Assembly (NCBI RefSeq): GCF_034424315.1
Contig: NZ_CP139972.1
Span: 248,001-312,000 of the forward strand
DNA: 64,000 nt
Direction: 5' to 3'
Source: Chitinophaga sancti
GTDB taxonomy: Bacteria; Bacteroidota; Bacteroidia; Chitinophagales; Chitinophagaceae
Positions 25,151 to 34,017 of the stretch are shown one piece after another (position 1 is the stretch's first letter; every line of letters starts with the position of its first letter). The notes under the pieces were generated by a model. It was not told the DNA's origin and searched no databases. It worked only from the letters and a program-made list of their open reading frames with translations. A program made the position numbers and the translations under genes.

Positions 25151-25188
25151 TTGTTTTTCAGCCGGCCTGATGGCCGGCTGAAAAACAA
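25151..25188. terminator. Bidirectional terminator after the di-heme peroxidase operon
   Basis: TTGTTTTTCAGCCGGCC pairs perfectly with GGCCGGCTGAAAAACAA around a TGAT loop. It lies immediately beyond the last gene of the minus-strand operon. Confidence 0.9.
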
Positions 25189-25190
25189 TA

Positions 25191-26312
25191 TTATTTCGGT
25201 AAAGAAGGTCTGTTCACATGTATCGGCCTGTTAGACGCCGCATTCAGAAACGCGACCAACGCATTCCGCTCTTCCAGTGTCAGTCGCAATGGCCGTAAGA
25301 TTGCATCCGTCTTAGGGAACATCGGATCATTTTCTAATTCAGGTCTTGGTTTAATGATCATCCCGCTGTTATATAACTGAATGATCTGTTCTAGTTCAGG
25401 GAACAATCCATTATGCATATAAGGCCCTGTAAATGCCACGTCTCTTAGCGACGGCGTGCGGAAACGACCCACATCCGCGGTATCCTTTGTTATCCCGTAT
25501 CTGCCCAGGTCCTCGTATTTTCGCTTATAATAAGTAAGACCAATGTTATGAAACTGCTTATCTGTTAAGTAAGTGCCGTAATGACAATTCATGCACCTTG
25601 CCTTGGTACGGAATACATGCAGCCCTTTTATTTCCTGGTCTGTAAATGCACTATCCTTACCCTGCAGGAACAGATCGAAACGACTTTTTCTACTCCGGAT
25701 AGTCTTTTCAAATGCAGTGAGTGCGCTGCTGATATTGTTCAGTGATATCCCGCTTTTGTATACTGTTTTGAACAGGGAATCATAACCTTTGATCGCCTGT
25801 AGTTTGGCAGGTAATAATGCCGTATCCATATCCATTTCATGATGTGCGCTCAATGGACCAAAAACCTGGTTATTGAGACTATTCGCGCGGCCATCCCAGA
25901 AATAAGTACCACCATAAATGAACACATTTAACAGGGTGGGCGTATTGCGTGTTCCCTGCAAATGATCATTGCCTAATGATACCCTTCTGCCATCCGTCCA
26001 GGCCAGGTCAGGCTCGTGACAACTACTACAGGAAATCTGACCGGACCGCGACAGGCGGGGATCGAAGAACATTAATTTGCCTAATTGTACCTCAGGATCC
26101 TTCATCCCCTCCGCCCAGGCATTCTCTTTTGGTAATGCCTGCATCTCCTCATATTTAATGCCGCTATCTACATCTGGTCTGGGCCATTCGGCCACCGGTT
26201 TACTATACAGGGTACGCAATGAATCTGTTTCGCTTTTAAAATGATTAGCGGTATAGCTGTTCAGTGAACATAAAATAATAAAACTTCCTGCTATCAGAAT
26301 TGACCTTTTCAT
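25191..26312 (-). CDS. Di-heme cytochrome c peroxidase/MauG-family protein
   Basis: A 373-residue exported protein with a signal peptide (RSILIAGSFIILCSLNSYTA). Two c-type heme motifs are visible: SCSSCHEPDLAWTD near residue 95 and ARCMNCHYGTYLTD near residue 240. LMFFDPRLSRSGQ, NTPTLLNVF and FRTPSLRDVAFTGPYMHNG are hallmarks of the bacterial peroxidase/MauG family. It acts in the periplasm, reducing hydrogen peroxide or oxidising another protein or ligand. It is the last gene of a five-gene operon with an outer-membrane receptor; such pairing suggests redox processing of a captured metal or cofactor. This role is inference. Confidence 0.92.
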   Translation of the reverse strand: MKRSILIAGSFIILCSLNSYTANHFKSETDSLRTLYSKPVAEWPRPDVDSGIKYEEMQALPKENAWAEGMKDPEVQLGKLMFFDPRLSRSGQISCSSCHEPDLAWTDGRRVSLGNDHLQGTRNTPTLLNVFIYGGTYFWDGRANSLNNQVFGPLSAHHEMDMDTALLPAKLQAIKGYDSLFKTVYKSGISLNNISSALTAFEKTIRSRKSRFDLFLQGKDSAFTDQEIKGLHVFRTKARCMNCHYGTYLTDKQFHNIGLTYYKRKYEDLGRYGITKDTADVGRFRTPSLRDVAFTGPYMHNGLFPELEQIIQLYNSGMIIKPRPELENDPMFPKTDAILRPLRLTLEERNALVAFLNAASNRPIHVNRPSLPK

Positions 26313-26321
26313 GTTGGTGTA

Positions 26322-27917
26322 TTAAAAATAAAATTGCAGGGATATGTTGCCGTATGCCCTATCCTTGCCGGGTTTCATGGCCCCTTCCAGGAGCTGCTTA
26401 CTTTCGTCAAATGCTTCTGTATAGGCTATTGTTCCTTTCAGGCCTGCATAAAACCCTTTGAAATGTTTATTGTACTGTAAAGAAAATGTGCCACCGGCAC
26501 TGCTGGCCGCATTCAGGTAGTAATCATATTGAATCACCTGGTGTGTGAAATAATTAACATTCACAGACGTAGTGTAAAGGGTTGGATGAACAGAACCTGT
26601 ATAATGCAATGCCAGATCAGCCCCCCAGTGATCTTTGTTTTTGGTGGTGTAGTTCCAGCCGATATTAGGTTGTACAGTAATATGCCCGTACTGCATATGA
26701 TTTCCCGTAATACCATCCATCCGCTCTTCTGAATTATTATTTAGTAATACGCCGTAATTCATCCTGCGACCTGTATACACAGCACGTAATGTATAGCTCT
26801 TTGAACGGTACTGGTAGTTATTTGCATTGTAAGTTTCATGGAGATCTTCTCCTTTCAGCGCTTCATATGCAAAGGATACTGCGAAGCGCCGCCTGGACCA
26901 TAACAGATTGGCTTTCGTTGCAGTCAGCGTGTAATTGGATAATGTATCAAATCCTCCGTCAGAACGATAATAGTAAAATTGCTTTTCTTTAATACGCTTT
27001 GCCGTCGCCGCAAAAATGCCCGATGTCTTATTCCGGTATATCAGCGAAAACCCTGCTCCACTGCTTCTAAAACGGGTCCTGTAATTACGGTTGCTTAACT
27101 TCGGATTCGGCTCCGCATACCCGTTGATCAGGTAGGTCACATAATCAGGATACACGGTATTATCACCATAGTTCACATTCTTATAAGCTACATTCACGAC
27201 CTCTGCACCATAACCATAATACCCGTCAACAGTACCCCTAAATTTATTCCCCAGCGAATAACCAGTACCCGCGTTCATCGTAAACTGGTAATCATTGATC
27301 GCCCCTCTCGGATCATTCACAGAAAAGTGGTTGCCAATGCGGTAATCTGCTCCCACACCCAAGGGCAGGTGATTGTTTAAAAAGGTATGAGATAATCCTA
27401 CCTTCGCCTGGTATAAGGTTCTGTGATAACTCACCGCTGCCGGTGATCCAAAGTAATAAGGTGCAGTCGGGTTGTTCCGGGTCTGATGACGGAAACGGGT
27501 GCTGTCTTCCACAATACGCTGGTAGTTGAAAGCCCCCCACAGGTCTGTCTTTCCAAGGGTTGTTTTCCCCTCTGTGCTAAACGTGAATGTTCTGTCAGCT
27601 GTCGGATCCTGCGCAGCTGCAAATTTCCCCCTGTGCGCCCCGTAATCTATCTTCACTGTATTAAAACCTGAAGGCATCAGCAGATGGATAAGCGTAGGCG
27701 AAAGCTTAGCTGCTTCATACAGGAGATACCTGGTAGAATCGCTTGCAAGGCGCATATTAGGGATCTCCATATTTCGTGGAGAGCCTTGTTTTTTCACAAC
27801 AGGCATTTCCGGTTGTTGGTAGAAACCCAACTGTCCCATAGCAGGATTCACCTGCTGGGCTTGTGCAGGAACAACAGGTGAAAAACCTGCACTGATGAAA
27901 AATAGTATTCTTTTCAT
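26322..27917 (-). CDS. Outer-membrane beta-barrel protein, DUF6850-like
   Basis: A 531-residue protein with signal peptide ending near PAQAQQ. The rest alternates hydrophobic and polar residues in repeated strands rich in Tyr, Asn and Gly, for example GAFNYQRIVEDSTRF, GTGYSLGNKFRGTVDGYYGY and FHLQ-like final strand NISLQFYF, ending in an aromatic residue as outer-membrane proteins do. Similar barrels occur next to DUF4876 lipoproteins in Bacteroidota TonB loci; the family name is from memory. It overlaps the upstream gene by one base (TAATG) and precedes the peroxidase gene by 9 bases. It is probably a surface or channel component of the same uptake system. Confidence 0.75.
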   Translation of the reverse strand: MKRILFFISAGFSPVVPAQAQQVNPAMGQLGFYQQPEMPVVKKQGSPRNMEIPNMRLASDSTRYLLYEAAKLSPTLIHLLMPSGFNTVKIDYGAHRGKFAAAQDPTADRTFTFSTEGKTTLGKTDLWGAFNYQRIVEDSTRFRHQTRNNPTAPYYFGSPAAVSYHRTLYQAKVGLSHTFLNNHLPLGVGADYRIGNHFSVNDPRGAINDYQFTMNAGTGYSLGNKFRGTVDGYYGYGAEVVNVAYKNVNYGDNTVYPDYVTYLINGYAEPNPKLSNRNYRTRFRSSGAGFSLIYRNKTSGIFAATAKRIKEKQFYYYRSDGGFDTLSNYTLTATKANLLWSRRRFAVSFAYEALKGEDLHETYNANNYQYRSKSYTLRAVYTGRRMNYGVLLNNNSEERMDGITGNHMQYGHITVQPNIGWNYTTKNKDHWGADLALHYTGSVHPTLYTTSVNVNYFTHQVIQYDYYLNAASSAGGTFSLQYNKHFKGFYAGLKGTIAYTEAFDESKQLLEGAMKPGKDRAYGNISLQFYF

Positions 27918-29251
27918 TATTTGAATCCTCCCGGAGTAGCTACTTCGAAATAATCGAAATCTTCAGTAGAGTTGTTGGTATCTTTCAATACAATCCGACC
28001 ATTGATCGTCTTCAGTGTTTTACGGATCACGGATTGTGAAGAGTAAGCTCCTTTTGGTACGGAAGCAAAACCTGCATCATACATAGCACCGAATTTCTTA
28101 GGAATACGATCTTCTGCATTGATGGGCTGGATCTCTACTGCATCGATCACGTATTTCAAAGGAACCTGGTAGTATTTAGTTGCTGTGGAAGACGGTGTGC
28201 TGGTTGAAGGGAAGTTGTACATAGGCCAGTTTTTCACAGCCTGTGAACTGTCTACTTTGAAGATCACATAACCATCACGGCCATTATTGTCCATGATCCA
28301 ATCATTACCGAAGTACTGGATTACTTCTACGTTTGGTACACTCACGTTATCAACATCTGATGCCAGTGGGGTGGAAAGGAAGCCTGCATAGTAAGTCTCA
28401 AAATTTGCCGCACTCAGGTCTACCGTCAGGTCCGGGTTTTTAACAGAAATAGTGGTACCATTCGCACCGGTCCAGGGAACTTTATGGTTCATTGCCGTTT
28501 GCGCTATCACGATGCTCTTACCTGGCTGTACCGGATAAGTAGTACCGGTACCCGGAATCATCAGCAGTGTACGCGTATATACGAAGTCGTTATTAGCATC
28601 GATACCAGTTGGCATATTTAATGATTGTGTCCAGTCCATCTGGCCATTTGTCTGTGTATAATAGTTGGAAGAAGTAAATGACTGTCTGCCAAACACCTGA
28701 CCGATGTAAAGGCTGTCAGCATACAATACCTGGTCGCTGTTGTTATATACTTCGAAGAACTGGTCACGGAACAGTGCACCATCAGTACGGTTAGAACCGG
28801 CAAAGTATACCTGTTTGATTACCCACTCACCGGTACTACCTGCTACCAGTGTCATCGCAATGCTTACATCATTGCCTACTGCAATTGCCCTGTTTTTTTC
28901 AGAAGCGTTGAATGTGACATCTTCTGCCACATAAGTGCCGGTGATGGTATAGTAGTTATCAGCGCTGATGGTAATAGTCGCATCCACATCATAAGTACCT
29001 GCAGGAATACCGGCAAAGCGGGCTATACCTGAATCATTGGAGGTGGAAGATAAAATACTGGAGGTAGCAGTATTGGTAAGTTTTACACTCACACCTTTTA
29101 CTGGTAAGGTATATTCACTGGAGTCCAGGGCATAAGTGAGGTTTACAGCCAGGTTCACAGGTTGGATCCCTGTAGTTACCCCATCTTCCTTCTTACAGGA
29201 AAACACAGTCGCGATAATCGTCAGTAGCAGAAAATAACAGATCTTTTTCAT
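27917..29251 (-). CDS. DUF4876-like lipoprotein
   Basis: The 444-residue product begins with a lipoprotein signal (MKKICYFLLLTIIATVFSC, cysteine at 19). A first beta-sandwich segment of about 120 residues resembles a carboxypeptidase-regulatory or Ig-like domain (VKLTNTATSSILSST, GIPAGTYDVDATI). The later part, EWVIKQVYFAGSNRTDGALF and FFEVYNNSDQVLYADSLYIG, resembles lamin-tail-like domains and the DUF4876 family. It is likely anchored on the outer membrane surface beside the TonB receptor encoded 9 bases upstream. A ligand-binding role, like SusD or HmuY partners, is possible but not shown. Confidence 0.75.
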   Translation of the reverse strand: MKKICYFLLLTIIATVFSCKKEDGVTTGIQPVNLAVNLTYALDSSEYTLPVKGVSVKLTNTATSSILSSTSNDSGIARFAGIPAGTYDVDATITISADNYYTITGTYVAEDVTFNASEKNRAIAVGNDVSIAMTLVAGSTGEWVIKQVYFAGSNRTDGALFRDQFFEVYNNSDQVLYADSLYIGQVFGRQSFTSSNYYTQTNGQMDWTQSLNMPTGIDANNDFVYTRTLLMIPGTGTTYPVQPGKSIVIAQTAMNHKVPWTGANGTTISVKNPDLTVDLSAANFETYYAGFLSTPLASDVDNVSVPNVEVIQYFGNDWIMDNNGRDGYVIFKVDSSQAVKNWPMYNFPSTSTPSSTATKYYQVPLKYVIDAVEIQPINAEDRIPKKFGAMYDAGFASVPKGAYSSQSVIRKTLKTINGRIVLKDTNNSTEDFDYFEVATPGGFK

Positions 29252-29260
29252 TATTCGGTA

Positions 29261-32200
29261 TTAAAATTTTACAGAGACTTCAGCTCCGAATGTGGGAGCT
29301 GCGTTAGGAAATTCATATGTATTTCCGGCAGTGATATAATAAGGTTGATAGTTGAATACATTATACACGTTGAAGGCAAACTTGAAACGCTGGCGGATTT
29401 CCTTGCCCACACTCATGTGAAAATTCATAAGCGGACTGGGCGCCCTGTTTGAATTTGTTTCACTTTCAGGTTGATACAGGTAGCCATACCTCGGATCATC
29501 TTTATCAAATTCACTGAGGTATACCATGTCAAAATTATTCGTCAGATACCCGATAGGAATACCTGCCCTGGCTTGTGTACGTGTCTTACTGATCAGCGTA
29601 CATTCAGCCGTGAATTGAATAATCAGGCTGATTTTTGGAATGTGCGTAACAGCAGTAATTCGTCCATTGCTATAGGTCGTGTATTCACTTCTCGGAGGAT
29701 ACAGACCCCGTAATGCATAATCCGGATTCGTATTAGTCACACCATTAGGTCGGCTAATCCAGCTATTCGCCGTTGTCGTGGATAGACTACGGTTGATGCC
29801 TGTACTGAGCGTAAATGAAGTCGCAATCGCTTTTACCTGTGGTGTGGAGATGATCAGCTCTGCACCATAGTGTGTAGACTTCAGACTATTTCCAAATGAA
29901 TGTGTTTCGATCTGGAACCGCTTCATGCTGTCCAGTGTCACAATTGGTTTAGCTCCCTCCACGATAGTGGCTGAATACATGGGGAGTACTACCGGCGTGT
30001 ATTTCACAGTTGTATTAATCCCATTTGTATTCCACTTGCCATACACGTTGCCTGATATATTCCATCCATTTTTATGATATTGGGTAGACAACTCGAAGGT
30101 TTGACTTTTGGAAGATTTCAGGTCTTTATTGGTCATTTCATAGCGGTTCACATAGATGAGTGAATAGCTCTCAGCTTCCTTGCCATTGTACGCATTCAAT
30201 AAAGGTATTTCTGTAAATGAGGGCCCGGGATAACGCATAGAAAGCGCCGGTGATTTAAATGCCAGGCCGTAAGCCAGGCCGATACGTAAATGTCTGTTCA
30301 GTTCATAGTTAGTATTGATACGCGGAGATCCGCTTATTTTTCCGTTCTGTACATCTATTCGTCCACCTGCTCTTACATGCAGGTAATTATTCGCAACAGG
30401 CGTTTTAAACACATCTTCCGCATAAAAGCCGAAGTCTTGTTGCGGTACCACACGGGAATAGTCATAGTAACGCTCTCCCATTGTTTTACCACCTGAAGTT
30501 GTGTTGACATAGGCACCAATACGTGGCACACTTGGATCTGCTAACTGCCCCAGCCCTTTGTTGCGGCCATAGTTGTAATTACCGCCTGCCGTCAGATAGT
30601 GATTGATGCGGCCGGTGCGGAATTCATTTGCAACATCCAGGCTACCGTTCAAGCCAACCGGGCGGCCATCCACGATAGCCTGGGCCAGGTAAATTCCGGG
30701 CGCATAACTACCTTCATGAATACCTGTAGTTGTTGCAGTCGTGTACAACACATACGCACTGTTTACATTCCATTCCCTGTATGTATATTGATGGCCTTCG
30801 CTATAGCGTACATTGGCGGTAATGTTCTTTACAAACTTTCCATTCACGCGATAGGTCACTTTATCAGAGATGCTGAAATTCCAGCTGTCAAAACGGGCCC
30901 TGGTAGAACTTGCATCATCCGGGTCTCTTTTGATGCCATCCAGGTTCCGCCCGTAATCAACGATTGTCGTGTTTTTAAGACGGTTATTTTTACCATAGTA
31001 ATTTGTCCAAATGATATTACCATTGATCCGCTCGTAGTTCTTTAACTTTTCGCGGCTGTCAAAAGTTGAGTTTACATAGTTGAAGCTGGCATTCATTACA
31101 CCGGCTTTTGGAGAAAGCCTGAAGCCTTTACTGAAACTGGCTGTAGTAGCGGCATCGCGCAATTGTGTACGGAAATAACCTTTCGAAACCCCTGCCTGTC
31201 TTTCAATGATGATGGCGCCATCTGTGAGATCGCCGTACTTAGCAGAGGCGACACCGGAGATGACTTCAATACTTTCGATATTATCAGGCGGAATCTGCCG
31301 GAGATCGGTGCCGCCAAAAGTATAGTCGCCGGAATAGTTGGTCGTGCCGGTGCCGCTCAATCCCCAGCCGGAAGGACTGGTAATGAAAGAACCCGTCATT
31401 CCTCTATAACCGGGGTTATAGCTTTGCATATTCATGTTATTGGAAATTGCATTTCCATCCATTACGATAGCAACCCCAAAGGAATTACTCAGTTCATATG
31501 CCCCGCGATTATCGGTGGTAGGGGCGAAGCTTGCACGCAGGTTGATCTGCTGTACCTGCTGTAAAGAAGGGGCGGCAATGGCCCTGTTAGGAATCTGGTT
31601 CAGCAGATCATTCAGGCTCAGGGCAGGGGTTTGTTCAATCATCTCTCTCGTGATCATGAGTGAGGAGTTGGAACTACCTTCAAATGTGCGGTTGGCAGTG
31701 ACTGCAATATCTTTCAGGCGTAGGCTGACTTCTTTTAGAAATACGGTTGGGAGTATGGTATCGGTTTTTAGCTGATCGATCCTGAGGGTTTGTTGCTGGA
31801 AGCCAACGTAGGTGATGTCGAGGGTAAAGGCGCTTGCGTTGGAGAGGATCATGGTGAAGTTGCCATTATGATCCGTGGTGAAAAACTGGTTGAGTTCCCT
31901 GAGGCGGATGCTGGCGGAGGGGAGCGCCGTACCATCTTCTGCAAGAACGCGGCCGGATATGATATACCTGTTAGCCGCGGCTGTGGGTGGTGGTACGATC
32001 CTCTTGGGTGCCGGTGTTGCTGATTTGTACACGACGAGGCGTTTGCCCTGAAGTCTGAAAGCAAGACCGGTACCATTGAGTAATGAGCTGACGATGCTTT
32101 CGATTGATTGTTTGTCAAACGATCGCGCTGGCACCGCGATCATGTCTGCATCAGCGGGATTGAACGCGATGTTCACCCCCGATTGCACAGACAGCGCCAG

Positions 32201-32311
32201 CAGCGCATGATCCAGCTTCCAGCCTTTTTCTGTGTGGAAGCTGATCGTTTGTGCATGGCAGATAGCTGTGATCAACAGCAGGCAGGCTATTTTAATTACA
32301 TCCTTTACCAT
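29261..32311 (-). CDS. TonB-dependent receptor with STN and carboxypeptidase-regulatory domains
   Basis: A 1016-residue outer-membrane receptor. After a signal peptide (IKIACLLLITAICHAQ) there is an STN domain of about residues 20-95 (HALLALSVQSGVNIAFNPAD), which talks to FecR. A CarboxypepD_reg-like domain follows (YIISGRVLAEDGTALPSASI). The plug starts near residue 210 (MITREMIEQTPALSLNDLLN; VQQINLRASFAP; SIEVISGVASAKYGDLTDGA). The barrel ends in FGAEVSVKF with the terminal phenylalanine. It imports a ligand, probably a metal or metal chelate, using TonB energy. It overlaps the FecR gene by 20 bases and is the second gene of the operon. The substrate cannot be read from sequence; the co-encoded peroxidase suggests iron or heme-like chemistry. 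Confidence 0.94.
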   Translation of the reverse strand: MVKDVIKIACLLLITAICHAQTISFHTEKGWKLDHALLALSVQSGVNIAFNPADADMIAVPARSFDKQSIESIVSSLLNGTGLAFRLQGKRLVVYKSATPAPKRIVPPPTAAANRYIISGRVLAEDGTALPSASIRLRELNQFFTTDHNGNFTMILSNASAFTLDITYVGFQQQTLRIDQLKTDTILPTVFLKEVSLRLKDIAVTANRTFEGSSNSSLMITREMIEQTPALSLNDLLNQIPNRAIAAPSLQQVQQINLRASFAPTTDNRGAYELSNSFGVAIVMDGNAISNNMNMQSYNPGYRGMTGSFITSPSGWGLSGTGTTNYSGDYTFGGTDLRQIPPDNIESIEVISGVASAKYGDLTDGAIIIERQAGVSKGYFRTQLRDAATTASFSKGFRLSPKAGVMNASFNYVNSTFDSREKLKNYERINGNIIWTNYYGKNNRLKNTTIVDYGRNLDGIKRDPDDASSTRARFDSWNFSISDKVTYRVNGKFVKNITANVRYSEGHQYTYREWNVNSAYVLYTTATTTGIHEGSYAPGIYLAQAIVDGRPVGLNGSLDVANEFRTGRINHYLTAGGNYNYGRNKGLGQLADPSVPRIGAYVNTTSGGKTMGERYYDYSRVVPQQDFGFYAEDVFKTPVANNYLHVRAGGRIDVQNGKISGSPRINTNYELNRHLRIGLAYGLAFKSPALSMRYPGPSFTEIPLLNAYNGKEAESYSLIYVNRYEMTNKDLKSSKSQTFELSTQYHKNGWNISGNVYGKWNTNGINTTVKYTPVVLPMYSATIVEGAKPIVTLDSMKRFQIETHSFGNSLKSTHYGAELIISTPQVKAIATSFTLSTGINRSLSTTTANSWISRPNGVTNTNPDYALRGLYPPRSEYTTYSNGRITAVTHIPKISLIIQFTAECTLISKTRTQARAGIPIGYLTNNFDMVYLSEFDKDDPRYGYLYQPESETNSNRAPSPLMNFHMSVGKEIRQRFKFAFNVYNVFNYQPYYITAGNTYEFPNAAPTFGAEVSVKF

Positions 32312-33224
32312 TTAATATAATTTCGTCCTGTTGGATTTTATAAGTGATTCCGTAGATCAGGTGGAGGTTGTCCAGTATGTCGGGTATCTTGTCGCCAGCG
32401 TTGAAACTCAGGGTGACACGGCATTGCAGGATTTCATCATTCTTAGTACTGAAGCGTACATGGAACTGTTCCTGCAATGATTGTAAGAGCTGGCTAAGCG
32501 GTACATTGTTCAGGATGAATTGCTGTTGCATCCAGGTCACATCTTCGGCAGGGATGAGCGTTGCCTGTTTGGTAGCCTTGTTCACTGACATGCCTTCACC
32601 CTGGTGTAAAAGTTGGTTTTTGACCATGACCACACCACTGCTTACGCTGATGTTTTCTTCCTTGCGTGCCTGGTAACTACGCACCTGGAAACTGGTGCCG
32701 ATATCCGCGATCTTCAATCCTGTAGCAGTGGTAACGGTGAATGGATGATTGACATCGTGCTGTACTTCGCAGAAGATCTCACCTTCTTTAAGCATGATTG
32801 CCCTGCCAGCATATTGAATCGTTGTTTGTGCATTCATCCAGATCACAGAACTATCGGGCAGGATTATTTTTTTTACACTGCCCGCAGTGCTGAGGGTAGT
32901 CAGGGAGGATGGTTGCAGCAGTTTGTAACTAAGGCCAGCTGCGAGCAATAGGGCTGCTGCCACGCTTACACGTTTCATAAGGCGATGGATGGGCGCAGGT
33001 TTATTCATTTGTTTACGGAGCGCATTGGTAGCGAGCTTGAGTTCTTCGCTGGCGCCCCAGTGATAAATACCGATTACAATTTCGTTCGCCTGGGCTACCG
33101 TATCGGGATGTGCCTTACTGATAGCCTCCCAGTGACGGATGGTGGCTTCGTCTGCCTTGCCAAGACAGTATTGTATGAAGCTGGGGTCTAACAGTAATGT
33201 TTCTATGTCGAATGGCTGAATCAT
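32292..33224 (-). CDS. FecR-family anti-sigma factor
   Basis: From ATG 33224 (MIQPFDIETLLLDPSFIQYC) the protein has 310 residues; an earlier start is rejected because it would translate promoter sequence. The cytosolic N-terminus (about 95 residues) holds the sigma-binding part, then one membrane helix SVAAALLLAAGLSYKL. The periplasmic domain contains VKKIILPDSSVIWMNAQTTI and GIKIADIGTSFQVRSY-like FecR strands and ends in the DUF4974 domain (FILNNVPLSQLLQSLQEQFH). It relays occupancy of the TonB receptor STN domain to the sigma factor encoded divergently. The gene overlaps the receptor start by 20 bases. Confidence 0.93.
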   Translation of the reverse strand: MIQPFDIETLLLDPSFIQYCLGKADEATIRHWEAISKAHPDTVAQANEIVIGIYHWGASEELKLATNALRKQMNKPAPIHRLMKRVSVAAALLLAAGLSYKLLQPSSLTTLSTAGSVKKIILPDSSVIWMNAQTTIQYAGRAIMLKEGEIFCEVQHDVNHPFTVTTATGLKIADIGTSFQVRSYQARKEENISVSSGVVMVKNQLLHQGEGMSVNKATKQATLIPAEDVTWMQQQFILNNVPLSQLLQSLQEQFHVRFSTKNDEILQCRVTLSFNAGDKIPDILDNLHLIYGITYKIQQDEIILNGKGCN

Positions 33225-33395
33225 ACTATATAGAGCAGGAGGAGTTTTGTTTTTACCCTTCGGTTTTGGGATGAGAAAAAAAGTGATCGTCTGAAATGAC
33301 TTGTGGGTATGCATTTTAAGGCCAATGATCAATTTGGGAAAACTTTAACGGGTACATTTTTCCCGAATGCATAAACGAACGTTTTTTGAAGGCTG

Positions 33396-33403
33396 TAGCT
33401 TTG
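33396..33403 (+). promoter_or_regulatory. TAnnTTTG element before the ECF sigma gene
   Basis: TAGCTTTG is an exact -7 match whose start site near 33410 would lie just before the ATG at 33424. No good -33 TTTG is seen at the usual distance. It favours the 33424 start over the ATG at 33367. Confidence 0.35.
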
Positions 33404-33423
33404 CCGCCTTAATATGCCAATAT

Positions 33424-33978
33424 ATGGGTGCCAGGGGTACAGAAGAAATCCGGGCGTTATGGACGGCATTTGTAAACAATCGTAGCGAACAGGATTTTTA
33501 TGCATTGTACCGTCAGTTTTTCCCATATTTATTATCGATAGGATTGAAGATTTCGGCCGACAGGGATCTGGTGAAAGATGTATTGAACCAGCAGTTCCTG
33601 CAATTGTGGCAACAGCGGGAAAGCTTGCAGGATGTTGAGTTCCCGCTTACTTATGTAACGACAGCCTTCAGGAGAAAATTAATTAAGGAAGGTGGTTCGC
33701 TTTCGACGGTACAGGAACTGACAGACGAACATTTACAGTTATTCACTGAACCATCTCCTGAGCAGGCAAGCCTGCAACGGGAGGAAGGAGTATTGCTGCA
33801 ACAGCGGATTACAAATGCTATTCAACGACTCACGGAGAGAAAACAATTATTGATACGGTTGAAGTATTTTGAGGGCTTGTCTTATGCGGAGATAGCTGCG
33901 AAGACAGGGTTGTCGGAACGGACTATTTATAACAAAGTGCATGAAGCGATAAAGGAGTTGAGAAAAGAGTTGAATTAA
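33424..33978 (+). CDS. ECF-type RNA polymerase sigma factor
   Basis: Start 33424 (MGARGTEEIRALWTAFVNNR) gives 184 residues; an in-frame ATG at 33367 would add 19 residues of untypical sequence. Region 2 is DFYALYRQFFPYLLSIGLKI with DLVKDVLNQQFLQLWQQRES. Region 4 is QLLIRLKYFEGLSYAEIAAK followed by the HTH GLSERTIYNKVHEAIKELRK. It is a group IV sigma factor of the type paired with FecR. Unusually it is transcribed away from fecR and the receptor instead of leading their operon; the 199 bases between the two starts hold the divergent promoters. It probably activates the receptor operon when the ligand is present. Confidence 0.93.
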   Translation: MGARGTEEIRALWTAFVNNRSEQDFYALYRQFFPYLLSIGLKISADRDLVKDVLNQQFLQLWQQRESLQDVEFPLTYVTTAFRRKLIKEGGSLSTVQELTDEHLQLFTEPSPEQASLQREEGVLLQQRITNAIQRLTERKQLLIRLKYFEGLSYAEIAAKTGLSERTIYNKVHEAIKELRKELN

Positions 33979-34012
33979 AAAAACGCTTTGGCCATAAGCC
34001 AAAGCGTTTTTT
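33978..34012. terminator. Bidirectional terminator between sigma gene and FAD-oxidase gene
   Basis: AAAAAACGCTTTGGC and GCCAAAGCGTTTTTT form a 15-base perfect stem with loop CATAA. It begins on the last base of the sigma stop codon and serves both convergent genes. Confidence 0.92.
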
Positions 34013-34017
34013 AATTT

